Source of the DNA: LH-M37 sp032251315
GTDB taxonomy: Bacteria > Pseudomonadota > Gammaproteobacteria > SZUA-229
Assembly: GCA_032251315.1 (NCBI GenBank)
Contig: JAVVEE010000022.1
Location: 1-33,791, forward strand
Direction: 5' to 3'
Length of the DNA: 33,791 nucleotides
The notes beneath the pieces are model-generated. The model searched no databases. It worked only from the letters and a program-made list of their open reading frames with translations, and had not been told where the DNA came from. A program made the position numbers and the translations under genes. Below, one piece after another: positions 33,772 to 33,791 of this stretch; position 1 is the stretch's first letter, and each line of letters begins with the position of its first letter.

Positions 33772-33791
33772 GCTTTTAAAGCTTCTGCTGC
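33767..33791. repeat. Second copy of the 25-bp terminal repeat
   Basis: GACTAGCTTTTAAAGC followed by TTCTGCTGC matches 411-435 with one mismatch, same orientation. It overlaps the end of the inverted repeat at 33682-33771 and reaches the last base of the window, so the match may continue beyond it. Confidence 0.6.

Noticed and set aside
1..33791. Possible tRNA, rRNA, riboswitch or CRISPR array.
   Set aside because: I saw no cloverleaf with a CCA end, no rRNA segment, no known riboswitch core and no regularly spaced direct repeats with unique spacers.

Overview
The window looks like a chromosomal segment of a free-living, aerobically respiring gammaproteobacterium of moderate GC. The evidence is gene content and order: mfd next to a CsiV-family gene, the queA-tgt-yajC-secD-secF cluster, pdxH, a YcgN-family cysteine-cluster protein, rlmA, and a FimV-type N-terminal domain. 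I cannot name the genus from sequence alone. I see no rRNA, tRNA, CRISPR array, prophage or transposase gene. What looks mobile or accessory is a set of short non-coding repeats in the gaps between genes.

Layout. 1-589: gene-free, ends in a degenerate dispersed repeat. 590-4724 (minus): mfd followed by csiV. 5204-6571 (plus): a divergent haem-copper-oxidase-like subunit I without the usual Cu_B histidine pair. 6572-6832: a nest of inverted repeats between convergent genes. 6833-13511 (minus): a respiratory block transcribed as cytochrome c, oxidase subunit III, a SCO-like protein, subunit II, subunit I (A2 type), haem O synthase, a second SCO protein and an unknown two-helix membrane protein. 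A strong hairpin terminator lies between subunit I and the haem O synthase. 13512-14259: long AT-rich gap ending in a MITE-like element. 14260-19690 (minus): queA-tgt-yajC-secD-secF. 19775-21218 (minus): a heavy-metal-associated domain protein, a single-domain rhodanese and a DUF938 methyltransferase. 21269-25538 (minus): DUF1631 protein, glutathione S-transferase-like protein and rlmA. 25622-26971 (plus): AGCS sodium:amino-acid symporter. 26968-30700 (minus): a compact run from a TPR protein and pdxH through an SLT lipoprotein, YcgN-like protein, SemiSWEET-like protein and YdjM-like membrane hydrolase to a 71-residue protein. 30866-31892 (minus): DUF502 membrane protein and a GFA-domain protein. 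32333-33602 (plus): an orphan FimV-type N-terminal domain protein paired with a soluble protein resembling a PDC/Cache sensor, downstream of a perfect 27-bp inverted repeat.

How the genes fit together. The 6.8-13.5 kb block is a near self-contained unit for building and copper-loading a terminal oxidase: structural subunits, donor cytochrome, haem O synthase and two copper chaperones. The 14-20 kb block joins queuosine tRNA modification to the SecDF-YajC translocase, a classic arrangement. The points most worth a second look are the Cu_B-less oxidase homologue, the FimV-domain/PDC pair, and four distinct families of inverted-repeat elements, several in multiple or partial copies within this window.
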